Positions 23,606 to 32,986 of a stretch of DNA of 64,000 nucleotides are shown here, one piece after another (position 1 is the stretch's first letter; each line of letters opens with the position of its first letter). Origin of the DNA: Methanobacterium subterraneum (lineage in GTDB: Archaea > Methanobacteriota > Methanobacteria > Methanobacteriales > Methanobacteriaceae); assembly GCF_002813695.1 (NCBI RefSeq), contig NZ_CP017768.1, forward strand, positions 930,001 through 994,000, written 5' to 3'. The translations under genes and the position numbers were made by a program. The notes beneath the pieces were generated by a model, which was not told where the DNA came from, did not search any database, and saw nothing but the letters and a program-made list of their open reading frames with translations.

Positions 23606-24214
23606 TTAGAAAATATTAATCCATATCTTTGAGAATATTAATCCCCCAAATATCAAGGCTAGGGCCAGAAATAGGTAGTTTAGTGGGCTTCCGGTTTCTT
23701 GCATACCAACGGTTTTTGCAGCAGTTCCAACTGTAATGGGGGCACTGGTAATGGTGATGTTTGCAGTGTCTGAATCCACCATTAACTGGTCAAGGTATAG
23801 TTGCACATTCATCACCTCATAACCCGGGGTCACTGGTGTGCCTGGCCAGCGTAGGATAGCTTTCTGCTGGGCCAGGAGTGATCCAACCTGCCAGGTGAAA
23901 CCATCACTACGGGTTGTTACCGAGCTGGGATTCTGGGCCCAAGTGTTACCCCCGTCCAGGGAAGTGTAGTAATTATCATCATTGATCCACTGGTTATTAT
24001 TGTGGTAAGACTGTTCAACCACCACGTTGGTAACTGAATTTCCATCATTTTGAACCACAATGTTGGAAGCAATGGTTTCACCAACCTGGACTTCGTCCAC
24101 AGGATGGTTATGGGTATCAGTGTAATACAAATCAATATTGGCTGCTGCCGATACAGTTCCACAGATTAAGAGTGCTGAAAATAAGAACATAACCCCTTTT
24201 AAACCCTTTTTCAT
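23606..24214 (-). CDS. Exported surface protein with C-terminal VGMQETGxP sorting tail
   Basis: A 202-residue secreted protein. It has a signal peptide (GVMFLFSALLICGTVSAAA), a beta-rich body like the COG1361/NEW3 class (VGETIASNIVVQNDGNSVTNV), and a C-terminal tripartite tail: motif VGMQETGSP, a hydrophobic helix, then a short end (KIWINIF). The same motif ends the DUF11 protein at 62992 (VGMQETGTP). This arrangement is that of archaeosortase/exosortase substrates, and an archaeosortase gene is 3.7 kb away at 27965. Unlike most such tails, the end is not rich in Lys/Arg. The protein is expected to be processed and anchored at the cell surface. Confidence 0.78.
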   Translation of the reverse strand: MKKGLKGVMFLFSALLICGTVSAAANIDLYYTDTHNHPVDEVQVGETIASNIVVQNDGNSVTNVVVEQSYHNNNQWINDDNYYTSLDGGNTWAQNPSSVTTRSDGFTWQVGSLLAQQKAILRWPGTPVTPGYEVMNVQLYLDQLMVDSDTANITITSAPITVGTAAKTVGMQETGSPLNYLFLALALIFGGLIFSKIWINIF

Positions 24215-24361
24215 TGAATAATCACTTTCCCGTTTTTTGTCAATATTTTTATTAAAGTGAATCCCATTGAAATGATAACCCTAACACTACCCAGATGAGA
24301 ATTCCCGTTCTCGGTAAATCTATTAATGATATCTGGAACCCAGAACAATTAGTTTCTGACC

Positions 24362-26677
24362 TTAAATCCCAATAGCTTCCTGGATTAATCCCATTTCATC
24401 ATTGTTGTCCGTGTGGAAGGCATGCCAGACGAAATTGTAGCCGATCCAGATGATCTTACCCTTACCAACTTTTTGAACACCAATTAGAGTTTGGTTATTG
24501 ACAGTGACCAGTGGTTCGATCTTATTCTGGTTAGTTGATTCATAGTTGGCCCCGTACCAGGGCTGACCATCGGCCAGGAATGGGGATAGTTTTACTGATT
24601 CTGGTTCTACCTTGGGGTTTCCAGGGAGGCTCTTCCGGGTTATGATGGTGTGCAGGAATTCAGAATTATCCAGGTTGTAGAATGTACCCTCCAAGTTACC
24701 CGATGCGTCAATAACCAGTGTCCCACCAGATTCCACGTATTCCATTAACAATTCTTCGGCCGTTTCCTGGTCACGCCATTTGAAGTTGTAGAGGAGGATG
24801 TAAGGATATTGCTGGAGTTCTTCCAGGGAATGGGAGTCTATCTCTGTGGATTTTCCCCGGATAGCATGACCCTTATTCTCGTATATAACGTAGGTCTTAA
24901 GGCCCAAGACCTCATCGATGTAGTTCTGCCAGTTCTGCCCAATGTAGAGCATCCTGGTTTTATTTTCTAATTTAGAGGGGTCTTTCTGGTAGATGGTTAC
25001 CATTCCAAACTGTTCCAGTGGAGGATAGGAATCTATGTTCAGGGATTCCGAGGATATGTAGTAGTCAATATCATTTTTGGCCAGTTCATGGGCTGTTAAC
25101 CGGGTGGTGTTGACAGTGGGCTGCATATCCATGAACATGCGCAGATTCCACACAGCCCCAGGCCATAAGTTGGACCGTATCTTCCGGTTACTGTAGTCAG
25201 GGTCATACTGCATCAGCCATTGGGTGGCCTGGTTCAGGCTCTCCACCGTGTATTTATTCCGCACCAGATCCGATGCATTCACATTAAAGGGCGTAAAATC
25301 CTCCTCGGAGATTAGAGCCATGTGCTGGTCTTCATCCATCAGTATATGGTCAATATCAGTTAGGTAGGTTGCAGTAGAGGATAATGCCACCATGATGAGT
25401 ATTAAGGGCAGAATATAGCTAGTGAGGTTAAATCTTCGGTATTTAAATCTTATTTGCCCTGATATCTCATGGATTCCCAGGATCAGGAAGTAAACCAGGG
25501 CCGGAGCCATGGTGATGAAGTAACGGTCCACCTTCAAACCGTACTGGGCGTGGACTATGAACTGGGTCAGGAACCATGAAAACATGAGTAGATCCAGGTC
25601 CAGATTTACCCTGCCCCTCCACAAATCATAGGCCAGGTAACAGGATAAGACCACCAGTCCAATGCTGGCCATGCTACTGATTTTACTGAAGGTGAACAGG
25701 AAGGCAATAACAAAAAACACCATTAAGAGGATTTTCAATCGGTTAAGGGAAGACTTCCAGTCTAGCTGATGGTCCTTAACCAAGTTGTAAAAGTAGATGA
25801 TCACTCCCAAGATCAGGATCATTACAAACAGATAAAAAATCCAGTGATGGAGAGATCCAGGGATGGATATGAACAGATCAAGTGTTTTCAGATAGTAAAG
25901 TGGATCTGCGGAGAAGGCAGAGTGCCCGGAGAGTGACTCAGATTGTATGCTCAGTAGGCTGGTGAGGGTGATGAAAGGGTCCCCGGCTCTCTGGTACATG
26001 AAGCCCAGGTAGGGGATTATAATCAGAATACTCAGGACCAGCCCCAGGATCATCTCTTTCAAGTTCCGGAGGTAATTACCGCACATTAAAATGTACAGTA
26101 TAATTGGGAATAACAGGAATCCTGCGGTAAAACGGGTTAAAAATGCCATCATGGCCAGTGGGAATGCCAGGTAAAAATATTTAGGGTTCTTCTTAACTGC
26201 TAGAACTGTGAGGTAAACTGCCCATATGGAAAAGGCTACCGCGGCTATGTCCAGATATCCGATCCCCAACCAGACCAGTATCACCGGAAATGAGATATAA
26301 ATGGTGGATCCGGCTAAACTTTCCAGGGGGTTAAACCGTAGTTTGAGTAGGAGGTAAAGTCCGATAACTCCGAAGATGAATATCAAACCCTCCACCATGT
26401 AAATGGCGATTTCCGAGACGAATCCCATCCTGAATACCAGCGAGGTTAGGAAAGGGAGGAAGGGAGATCGGTCCAGTTCAATGTAACCAGTGCCCATCCC
26501 AGCATATTCCAGGGCATTGGCTAAGAAGGAATATGTGTCCCAGAAAGGTCCGATGATGATTTGCATCCGGACACGGTAGTACACTACTAAACTTACTGTT
26601 AAAATAAGGATCAAAAGACAAATCCAGTTCAGAAGGTTTGATCTTGTGAAGATGTTCCTGGTCAAAAGTATCGCCAT
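24362..26677 (-). CDS. Large membrane glycosyltransferase (GT39/ArnT-like) with C-terminal GATase-like domain
   Basis: A 771-residue protein. Residues 1-430 hold about 12 membrane helices. An acidic and Arg-containing loop after the first helix (FWDTYSFLANALEY, IELDRSPFLPFL) fits the GT-C fold, whose members use polyprenyl-phosphate sugars to glycosylate proteins or lipids outside the cell. The C-terminal 300 residues are soluble and extracytoplasmic; a segment with GLKTYVIYENKG, YPYILLYNFKWR and VESGGTLVIDASGN resembles the class I glutamine-amidotransferase-like fold seen in surface proteins. The neighbouring glycan and sorting genes suggest protein glycosylation. Donor and acceptor are unknown. 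Confidence 0.8.
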   Translation of the reverse strand: MAILLTRNIFTRSNLLNWICLLILILTVSLVVYYRVRMQIIIGPFWDTYSFLANALEYAGMGTGYIELDRSPFLPFLTSLVFRMGFVSEIAIYMVEGLIFIFGVIGLYLLLKLRFNPLESLAGSTIYISFPVILVWLGIGYLDIAAVAFSIWAVYLTVLAVKKNPKYFYLAFPLAMMAFLTRFTAGFLLFPIILYILMCGNYLRNLKEMILGLVLSILIIIPYLGFMYQRAGDPFITLTSLLSIQSESLSGHSAFSADPLYYLKTLDLFISIPGSLHHWIFYLFVMILILGVIIYFYNLVKDHQLDWKSSLNRLKILLMVFFVIAFLFTFSKISSMASIGLVVLSCYLAYDLWRGRVNLDLDLLMFSWFLTQFIVHAQYGLKVDRYFITMAPALVYFLILGIHEISGQIRFKYRRFNLTSYILPLILIMVALSSTATYLTDIDHILMDEDQHMALISEEDFTPFNVNASDLVRNKYTVESLNQATQWLMQYDPDYSNRKIRSNLWPGAVWNLRMFMDMQPTVNTTRLTAHELAKNDIDYYISSESLNIDSYPPLEQFGMVTIYQKDPSKLENKTRMLYIGQNWQNYIDEVLGLKTYVIYENKGHAIRGKSTEIDSHSLEELQQYPYILLYNFKWRDQETAEELLMEYVESGGTLVIDASGNLEGTFYNLDNSEFLHTIITRKSLPGNPKVEPESVKLSPFLADGQPWYGANYESTNQNKIEPLVTVNNQTLIGVQKVGKGKIIWIGYNFVWHAFHTDNNDEMGLIQEAIGI

Positions 26678-26974
26678 TAGTAGTAGTGGGTGGTATCTAT
26701 AAATTTTGGGTTACACATTTAATATTATTGTTGGTACTAATCAATATTCTTAATAGAAACGTATATAAGAACTATATCTGTAATTATTTATTATTGTGCT
26801 GTGAAAGATCAATTAATACTGAAGATCAAAGGGGAATGATAAGTTACCAATGCACTTTTAAGTTTATCATTGCACTTGAAAGATCAAATTTAATACAACT
26901 CATCACTAAACTGAAGATCAATGTGAATTAAAGTTCATTAATATATTAAGAGTTGAAAGGTGGAATTATAGTTT
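26678..26974. repeat. Promoter region with duplicated GAAAGATCAA / CTGAAGATCAA phrases
   Basis: Within about 26800-26930 the phrases GAAAGATCAA, CTGAAGATCAA and TGCACTT each occur twice in the same order and orientation, suggesting an old local duplication or paired regulator sites before the gene at 26975. No coding signal was accepted. Confidence 0.4.
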
Positions 26975-27631
26975 ATGAATTATAAATTCGGATATCCGGA
27001 TATGGGAATTGAAGTACCTCCCGGCACCAATTTAATGCTTTTAGGCGATCTTTTCTCCGGGAAGGACATTCTGTCTAAAGAATTCATCAGGGAAGGATTA
27101 AAAAATGGTGAAGCCTGTATTTTTGTCTCCACCAGCGACCCTATACTGGAGACTGTGGAAGAGTTTTCAGATAACGATCTGGAGTATCTGGGAATGGTTA
27201 ACTGTATCTCCTCCCGCACCGATCTGGCCCCTGATTTTGCTTACATTAACCAGGTACGTTTTGTAAGCAGCCCAACTGAACTGGCCACCATCATGGCCTT
27301 CATCAATGAATTCCTGGATATTTTCAGGGATAAAGATGTTAAAAAGATAAGGATAGTTTTCGACTCGGTTTCCACCTTGCTGATGTACTCCAATTTGAAA
27401 ACCTTGTATAAATTCCTGCACGTATTAACCAACACCGTAAAAAGCAGGAACGCAGTTCTTCTTTTGACCATGGAGGAAGGAGTGCATGATAAGATTGAAA
27501 TAAGTTCTCTCCAGAGGTTAAGCCAGGGACTTATAACCATGGCCGAGGGAGAAATTCAATTTAATGGTTTTTCCCGGAAGAAGTTCCAATACGAAACCCA
27601 GGACAACCGTATAATTCTAAATGGAGATTGA
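26975..27631 (+). CDS. RAD55/KaiC-like RecA-fold protein with altered Walker A
   Basis: A 218-residue single RecA-type domain, like archaeal RAD55-family signalling ATPases. The P-loop reads GDLFSGKD: the Ser/Thr that coordinates Mg2+ is replaced by Asp. The Walker B-like strand KIRIVFDSVSTLLM is retained. It may therefore bind nucleotide weakly or act as a structural partner. ATG 26975 is preceded by GGTGGAATTATAGTTT with a rather long spacer. It stands alone between the surface-glycan genes and the archaeosortase. Confidence 0.75.
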   Translation: MNYKFGYPDMGIEVPPGTNLMLLGDLFSGKDILSKEFIREGLKNGEACIFVSTSDPILETVEEFSDNDLEYLGMVNCISSRTDLAPDFAYINQVRFVSSPTELATIMAFINEFLDIFRDKDVKKIRIVFDSVSTLLMYSNLKTLYKFLHVLTNTVKSRNAVLLLTMEEGVHDKIEISSLQRLSQGLITMAEGEIQFNGFSRKKFQYETQDNRIILNGD

Positions 27632-27964
27632 AGAGATTTGAGTTTGCATAAACTAGTTTTTTTATATGGTGTAAATGTTTAGATCATTAAGTTGGTAAAT
27701 GATGGATTTGTTTAAATTCATTAATTATTCTTATAATTTCAATTAATTACCCAAAAAATTGATATAAATACTTATATCTTGCTTGGACCTGTTACTGTTA
27801 ATATAACTCATTACTGTTGATAGAAACCAATTATAATCCGAGAGTCTAGGATTATTTCAAACAATGTGATATATTTAAAGTACCAAATACATAACTTTAA
27901 AATAAGCAAGGCCTTTTAAACCAGGAAATATATATTGTTTACAGTGAACAATATTGGTCCAATT
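27632..27964 (+). promoter_or_regulatory. Intergenic region with archaeosortase promoter
   Basis: No gene seen. GATATATTTAAAG at about 27867-27879 is a good TATA-box candidate, placing transcription start near 27905. The upstream portion is AT-rich. Confidence 0.4.
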
Positions 27965-28993
27965 ATGTACAAACGATTATTAATTGTTAGTTTAATGGCT
28001 GTGGCTATTTCATTTTTATTGGTTACACCCATCTTCGCTGCCGAGTACGGGGGAATCATTACCAACCTCGCTCCGGATAAAGCCAGTTATCCTAATCCTG
28101 GTGAGACCATTACCATAACCTGCCAGGGCAGATTCACCAATGCCCAGGGACATGGGAAAACCCTGGATGACTCACAGATCGTCTACACCATTACCGATGG
28201 TGGAGGGAATGTTGTGGGAACACACACTGCAACTTTAGATCCCCTGGAAGTTGGTGACAGCTTTACTGATACCTGGGTGACCACCAACACTAATTTCCCC
28301 ACTGAGGGTAGTTACACCATCACTGCCAAATGGTACGATGGTACCAACCATAACCCTGGACATCTCATCACTTCCAGTAGCACATCATTCACCAGTATCC
28401 CTTCACCCTGGATTATTGTGGTCATCGCCGGGATTACCATGACTATAGCTGCCTTTGCCCGGAAGAGGAGATGGTGGCTTTCCTACTACCTGGTGGGAAG
28501 CGTGTCAGTGGTAGCCCTCCTCATGTCCTTCTTCGTTTTAACTGGTTATGATAGTTACATCATGAGTATTGAAGCACAATCCATGGCCTACGTTGCCAGC
28601 ATACTGGGCATGTCCTCCCAGTACCTGGCACCCAACGCCTTCCTCTTCCCGGATCCAGCCGGGTGGAGTATCTTTGGAATAGGATTGGAATGTTCATCCA
28701 TAATAGAGATAAGCGTCTTTGTAGCATTACTATTATTTTATCCCAGTTACAGTTGGAAGACAAAGTTAAAATACGCCACCATAGGAGTGGTGGCCACCTA
28801 CCTGGCCAACATAATCCGGATACTATCCATAGTGGCCATTGTGGCTGTCTTCGGGAAAACCTCGGTTTACCTGGCCCACGCCATAATCGGTAAACTGATC
28901 TTCTTTGTGTTGATTGTAATCCTCTACTGGTACCTCCTAACCAAACCAACCATGAACACGGTGCGGAAAAACATTAAATCCGGGAAATTCTAG
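27965..28993 (+). CDS. Archaeosortase/exosortase-family protease-transpeptidase with extracytoplasmic beta domain
   Basis: A 342-residue membrane protein. A signal-type N-terminus (MYKRLLIVSLMAVAIS) leads to an extracytoplasmic Ig/NEW3-like domain of about 110 residues (LAPDKASYPNPGETITITC to SSTSFTS). The C-terminal 200 residues form a seven-to-eight helix exosortase core with the catalytic triad visible: Cys in IGLECSSIIE, Arg in NIIRILS, His in YLAHAIIGK. Such enzymes cut C-terminal sorting tails and join the substrate to the membrane or glycolipid. Likely substrates in this window are the two VGMQETGxP proteins (23606 and 62992). ATG 27965 is chosen over in-frame TTG 27935 since the signal peptide starts there. 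A GT2 glycosyltransferase follows on the same strand. Confidence 0.88.
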   Translation: MYKRLLIVSLMAVAISFLLVTPIFAAEYGGIITNLAPDKASYPNPGETITITCQGRFTNAQGHGKTLDDSQIVYTITDGGGNVVGTHTATLDPLEVGDSFTDTWVTTNTNFPTEGSYTITAKWYDGTNHNPGHLITSSSTSFTSIPSPWIIVVIAGITMTIAAFARKRRWWLSYYLVGSVSVVALLMSFFVLTGYDSYIMSIEAQSMAYVASILGMSSQYLAPNAFLFPDPAGWSIFGIGLECSSIIEISVFVALLLFYPSYSWKTKLKYATIGVVATYLANIIRILSIVAIVAVFGKTSVYLAHAIIGKLIFFVLIVILYWYLLTKPTMNTVRKNIKSGKF

Positions 28994-29169
28994 GGGTTCT
29001 TAAAAAAAATTAAATTCTAGGGATTTTTATAAAAAATGATCCCAGAACACGATTATGGTGGAAAAACGATTTATATAATTTACAAGAAGAGTTCAAGATT
29101 AAAAAAAAAGAGATTCACGATATAATAAATTTAAGATTATAGAAAAAAGAATGGTAGGCCGATAGAAAA

Positions 29170-30957
29170 ATGCAGGATCCAAGCTGGGTGGTTATCTTAG
29201 TCTGGGGTACCTGGTTACTCTTGACCATACTCATTGATGGGGTGCCCATACCCTTCAAACTACATTTCTCCAATAAGACCCGGAGGAAGGTTGATACTGG
29301 GGTGAAGGATGATGAGTTACCGGAGGTTAGCGTTGTGGTACCAGCCCATAACGAGGAAGCCACCATTGGGGTCTGTCTGGAGTCACTGGTGGAATCTGAA
29401 TACCCCGCCGGTAAGATGGAAGTAATCCTGGTGGATGATGGTTCCACTGATAACACCATCAAAAAAGCAGAATTATTCGAACCCCGGGCAGTTGATAACG
29501 GTAAGAAGCTCCGGATAATTAAAAGACCGCACACTGGTAAAGTGCAGGCCCTTAATACTGGTCTTAAGAGTACTCGAGGCAGTATAATCATTACCATTGA
29601 TGCTGATGCAAGGATGGCCCCTGATGCCATCCATAATATTGTGGTGCCCTTTGTCCGGGAAGCAGAGGTAGGTGCAGCCACCGGTTACATTGAAATCAGG
29701 GTCCCCGAATCAGGCATACACCTGGATAAGGACACCCGTTTAACACCCACTACCATTGGAAACATTTTACATGTGGATGGTGCCAGGGATATTGAAGTCA
29801 TCACCTATTTGCATAAATATTCTGCAAGTGATACCAGTACAAACAGGGCCCTATCTCTATCACCATTAGGATCCATTGATGTTGATTCATCTATTCGGGA
29901 GGATAATGATAATCCCCAAATTCAGGTTGATATTATTAACCCACAAATCCAGGTTAGAGAATATCATGGGGATAAGGATGGAATCCTGGAAACCTTCTTT
30001 GCCCGATGTGAGTTCCTGGAGTACATAACTGCCTTTAACTTTGAACGAAGTTACCAGTCCTTTGTGGGTTCTATTTATTCCATGTCCGGAGCCTTCTCCG
30101 CCTTCCGACGGGAGGTTATTGGAAAGGTGGGTGGTTACTGGCCCCTCACCGTGGCCGAGGATATGCATATGACCATGATGCTCCACAACAGGAAAGTGAG
30201 CATCATCCATGTCCCCGAGGCTGTGGCATATGTGGAGGCCATAACTGATTATGACACCCTCTACTCCCAGCGGGTGAGATGGGCACGGGGGCAGATTGAG
30301 GTGGCCTCCATGCAGGAGAAGCAGTGCCCCATTCCCAAGGATGATGTTTCATTCCAGGATATGGTGAGCATTGCCTGGGGACAGAGAAGCCCCGGCATGA
30401 TCTGGAGTTACCTCACCAACCGGATATCCATTAAGATCCAGAGACTCAGGCAGTGCACCTACAGTTCCTTCAACTTCATGGGATTGCAGAGGATCCTCCT
30501 GGTGGACCATACCATTGCCTTCCCCAGACTCCTCTGGGTTTTTGTACTGGCATTATTCCCCATCCTGGGACTCTACCTGTACATAATACCAGTGGTAACC
30601 CTCCTGTTATACTCATTCTACGTAGCCATTGACCTGGTGGTGATCATATTCGTCTACCAGAACTCACCCAGCAACACCAAGCGCAACATAGAACAGTACT
30701 TCCCCTTCATACTCCTCCTACCAATCTACCGCCTGATGACATTCTTCTTCCGATTATCAGCCTTCCTCCAGGTCCTGAAGGAACCTTCCAACTGGACAGT
30801 GGACGGACCAGTGAACGGTTTTAAGGAAGGAGTAAAAGAAGCCAGAGAAGATGCCAGTGCAGCCCGTGAAACCCTGGTTACAATGATATTCAAGTTAGCA
30901 GACCTAGTTAATGTTAACCTGGAAAACATGTTTAATCAGGGAAGGAAAGGTAAATAA
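29170..30957 (+). CDS. Processive-type GT2 glycosyltransferase (membrane)
   Basis: A 595-residue glycosyltransferase of the cellulose synthase/hyaluronan synthase/poly-GlcNAc type. An N-terminal membrane helix precedes the GT-A domain with VVVPAHNEE, VDDGSTDNT, DADA (metal binding), SGAFSAFRREV, the acidic AED motif and QRVRWARGQ (QxxRW, processive signature). Several membrane helices follow. About 100 residues between the DxD strand and the acceptor region form a polar insertion with a repeated NPQIQV phrase, absent from the basic family. It probably makes or transfers a surface polysaccharide and may be functionally linked to the archaeosortase upstream and the epimerase downstream. Confidence 0.9.
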   Translation: MQDPSWVVILVWGTWLLLTILIDGVPIPFKLHFSNKTRRKVDTGVKDDELPEVSVVVPAHNEEATIGVCLESLVESEYPAGKMEVILVDDGSTDNTIKKAELFEPRAVDNGKKLRIIKRPHTGKVQALNTGLKSTRGSIIITIDADARMAPDAIHNIVVPFVREAEVGAATGYIEIRVPESGIHLDKDTRLTPTTIGNILHVDGARDIEVITYLHKYSASDTSTNRALSLSPLGSIDVDSSIREDNDNPQIQVDIINPQIQVREYHGDKDGILETFFARCEFLEYITAFNFERSYQSFVGSIYSMSGAFSAFRREVIGKVGGYWPLTVAEDMHMTMMLHNRKVSIIHVPEAVAYVEAITDYDTLYSQRVRWARGQIEVASMQEKQCPIPKDDVSFQDMVSIAWGQRSPGMIWSYLTNRISIKIQRLRQCTYSSFNFMGLQRILLVDHTIAFPRLLWVFVLALFPILGLYLYIIPVVTLLLYSFYVAIDLVVIIFVYQNSPSNTKRNIEQYFPFILLLPIYRLMTFFFRLSAFLQVLKEPSNWTVDGPVNGFKEGVKEAREDASAARETLVTMIFKLADLVNVNLENMFNQGRKGK

Positions 30958-31251
30958 AACCAGATTATAAATATAAATAGATTTATCAATTCCCACAAAA
31001 AGGTTAATTTTTCTTTTTGATGATTTTTAGCAGTACCTGCAGTGTTGAATGTTAAAAATAGTTCTAATATTGTGCATATTTTTTTAAAAAATCAGAATGT
31101 GTTTCATCTTGTTTATCTCAGATTTTTAGTTAAATGAACTTTTAAATAATTTATATGATTAGAAGGGAATACAAAGTATGTAGGTATAAATAAATTTTTT
31201 TAGATGACCGATTTAGTTTATTAAGAAAAAAGATTTCTGGAAGATAGTAGT

Positions 31252-32490
31252 ATGAACTGGAATGAAAAGAACATCCTCATAACCGGGGCCAATGGATTTG
31301 TAGGCTCGTATCTAGCTAAAGAACTTTTAGAAAAGGGGTCAGATGTTTATGGTTTTATAAGGCCGGAAGATATGGTGGCCATGGAAAAGAACTTGATAGA
31401 CAAGGGTATTAAGGATAAGCTGAAGATGCTGGAGGGGGACCTTGGTGATATATCCTCCCTGGCCAGTGCCCTGGACCAATCCCAGCCAGATGTGATCTTC
31501 CACCTGGCAGCCCAGTCCAGTGTGGAGTTTTCCTTTAAACGTCCCCTGGATACCCAGGATATTAATACCATTGGCACGGCCAATCTCCTGGAAGCTGTGC
31601 GTATTAAGGATGTTGATGCCAAGATAGTGTTTGCTGGCTCCAGTGAAGTTTACGGCATGGTTATATCCTCCGAGGAACAGTACCAGCGGGCCCTTGATAG
31701 TGGTAAGACCATCTTCCCCGAACCAGAGAAAATCCCTGAGTTACCCATCAGTGAATCCAATCCCCTGCGCCCCATGTCCCCCTACGCAGTGAGCAAGGTT
31801 TCGGGTGATTTTCTGATGCAGAACTACCACCACTCCTATGGACTGGATACTGTGGTGTCCCGGGCCTTCAACCACGAAGGGGCGGGTAGGGGTATGATGT
31901 TCGTAACCTCCATTATCACCAACCAGATCATGAAACTGAAACACCAGGAGACTGACCGGATCACCATAGGCAACTTGAATGCCTGCCGTGACTGGTCCCA
32001 TGTAACTGACATCATCCAGGGATACCAGGTACTTGCCAGTAAGGGGCGTGGTGGTGAAGTGTACAACCAGGGATCCATGAGAACCAACTCCGTCCTGAGC
32101 TACATATTACTGGGCCTGGAAAGGGCAGGGTGGGATATAAACCGGATTGAAACCCTTAAAGGCGATGAACAGACAAAAACCATCAATAATCCCACGGAAA
32201 TCGATGATGATCCCATCTTCGGAGTTAAGTTTGACAAGACCAGGGTGGACCAGATGATCCTGGAGAACCAGCTGGAATACACCATACAGGATAAGGGGAT
32301 CCGGGTCACCACTGACCAGGGACCTCTGACCATTGAGTTCAACCCCGACCGGTTCCGGCCATCAGAGATACCGCTCTTACTCTGTGATAATCAGAAAATC
32401 CAGAAAATAGGTGCAAGGATTGAATACAGTCTCAGCGACGTGATCCAGGACCAGCTGGACTATTTTAACCAGAAAGAGAACCGGGTTTAA
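31252..32490 (+). CDS. NAD-dependent epimerase/dehydratase (GDP-mannose 4,6-dehydratase-like)
   Basis: A 412-residue extended short-chain dehydrogenase acting on nucleotide sugars. The Rossmann motif TGANGFVG is near the N-terminus, HLAAQSS and GSSEVYG line the active site, and SPYAVSK supplies the catalytic Tyr-Lys (YxxxK). The C-terminal 80 residues are longer than in typical family members. The sugar cannot be fixed, but the similarity in layout to GMD/RmlB suggests 4,6-dehydration or 4-epimerisation. It closes the surface-glycan block. Confidence 0.85.
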   Translation: MNWNEKNILITGANGFVGSYLAKELLEKGSDVYGFIRPEDMVAMEKNLIDKGIKDKLKMLEGDLGDISSLASALDQSQPDVIFHLAAQSSVEFSFKRPLDTQDINTIGTANLLEAVRIKDVDAKIVFAGSSEVYGMVISSEEQYQRALDSGKTIFPEPEKIPELPISESNPLRPMSPYAVSKVSGDFLMQNYHHSYGLDTVVSRAFNHEGAGRGMMFVTSIITNQIMKLKHQETDRITIGNLNACRDWSHVTDIIQGYQVLASKGRGGEVYNQGSMRTNSVLSYILLGLERAGWDINRIETLKGDEQTKTINNPTEIDDDPIFGVKFDKTRVDQMILENQLEYTIQDKGIRVTTDQGPLTIEFNPDRFRPSEIPLLLCDNQKIQKIGARIEYSLSDVIQDQLDYFNQKENRV

Positions 32491-32584
32491 AATAATATTT
32501 TCAAAGAAGGTTAATTCTATTCTTTCCTCCTATTTTTCAAAATAATTATTAAAATTATTTAACAATTCCAGTTTTGAACTTAAA

Positions 32585-32986
32585 TTACAGTAGTTTAACC
32601 AGGTTCGAAGTTTTTTCGAGTTTTTTATCCAGGGTAAGTAGTGGTACTCCTTCCCGGAGTGACGCTCTCACAAAAAGTGCATCGTAGAAACTAATTTTAT
32701 TTTTTAAAGCCATGGGAAAGGATTCTTCCACCAGTTCCCGGGTGGGGATGACTTTACAGCTGGTTTCTATGAATTCCATGCTCATCTTGAGTGCCTTAGT
32801 GGTTATTTCCCGGTCTTCATTAAAGAATGTTACTCTTTTCCAAGCCACGTTGGCTACTTCTGCTCGTGCCAGGTCAACTGTAACCAGCTCATGATTTTCT
32901 ACTGCGCTGGCAGCTTTTTCTGAGGAGGGTTCCTGGAAAAAAATGGCTGCTATAACTGATGAGTCTAAAACATATTTAGTGGACAT
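32585..32986 (-). CDS. vapC: VapC-like PIN-domain toxin
   Basis: A 133-residue PIN ribonuclease. The acidic active-site residues are visible: Asp in YVLDSSV, Glu in ARAEVANV, Asp in SFYDALFV, Asp in LTLDKKL. The start is ATG 32986, preceded by GAGAGGATAGGG; an upstream in-frame ATG (33022) would overlap the antitoxin more and adds unrelated residues. It overlaps the end of the antitoxin gene by 11 bp, as usual for type II toxin-antitoxin pairs. VapC toxins cleave tRNA or rRNA. Confidence 0.88.
   Translation of the reverse strand: MSTKYVLDSSVIAAIFFQEPSSEKAASAVENHELVTVDLARAEVANVAWKRVTFFNEDREITTKALKMSMEFIETSCKVIPTRELVEESFPMALKNKISFYDALFVRASLREGVPLLTLDKKLEKTSNLVKLL

Noticed and set aside
26686..26931. 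81-residue plus-strand frame before the RAD55-like gene
   Set aside because: AT-rich, built on duplicated promoter-region phrases, no family similarity and no ribosome-binding site.
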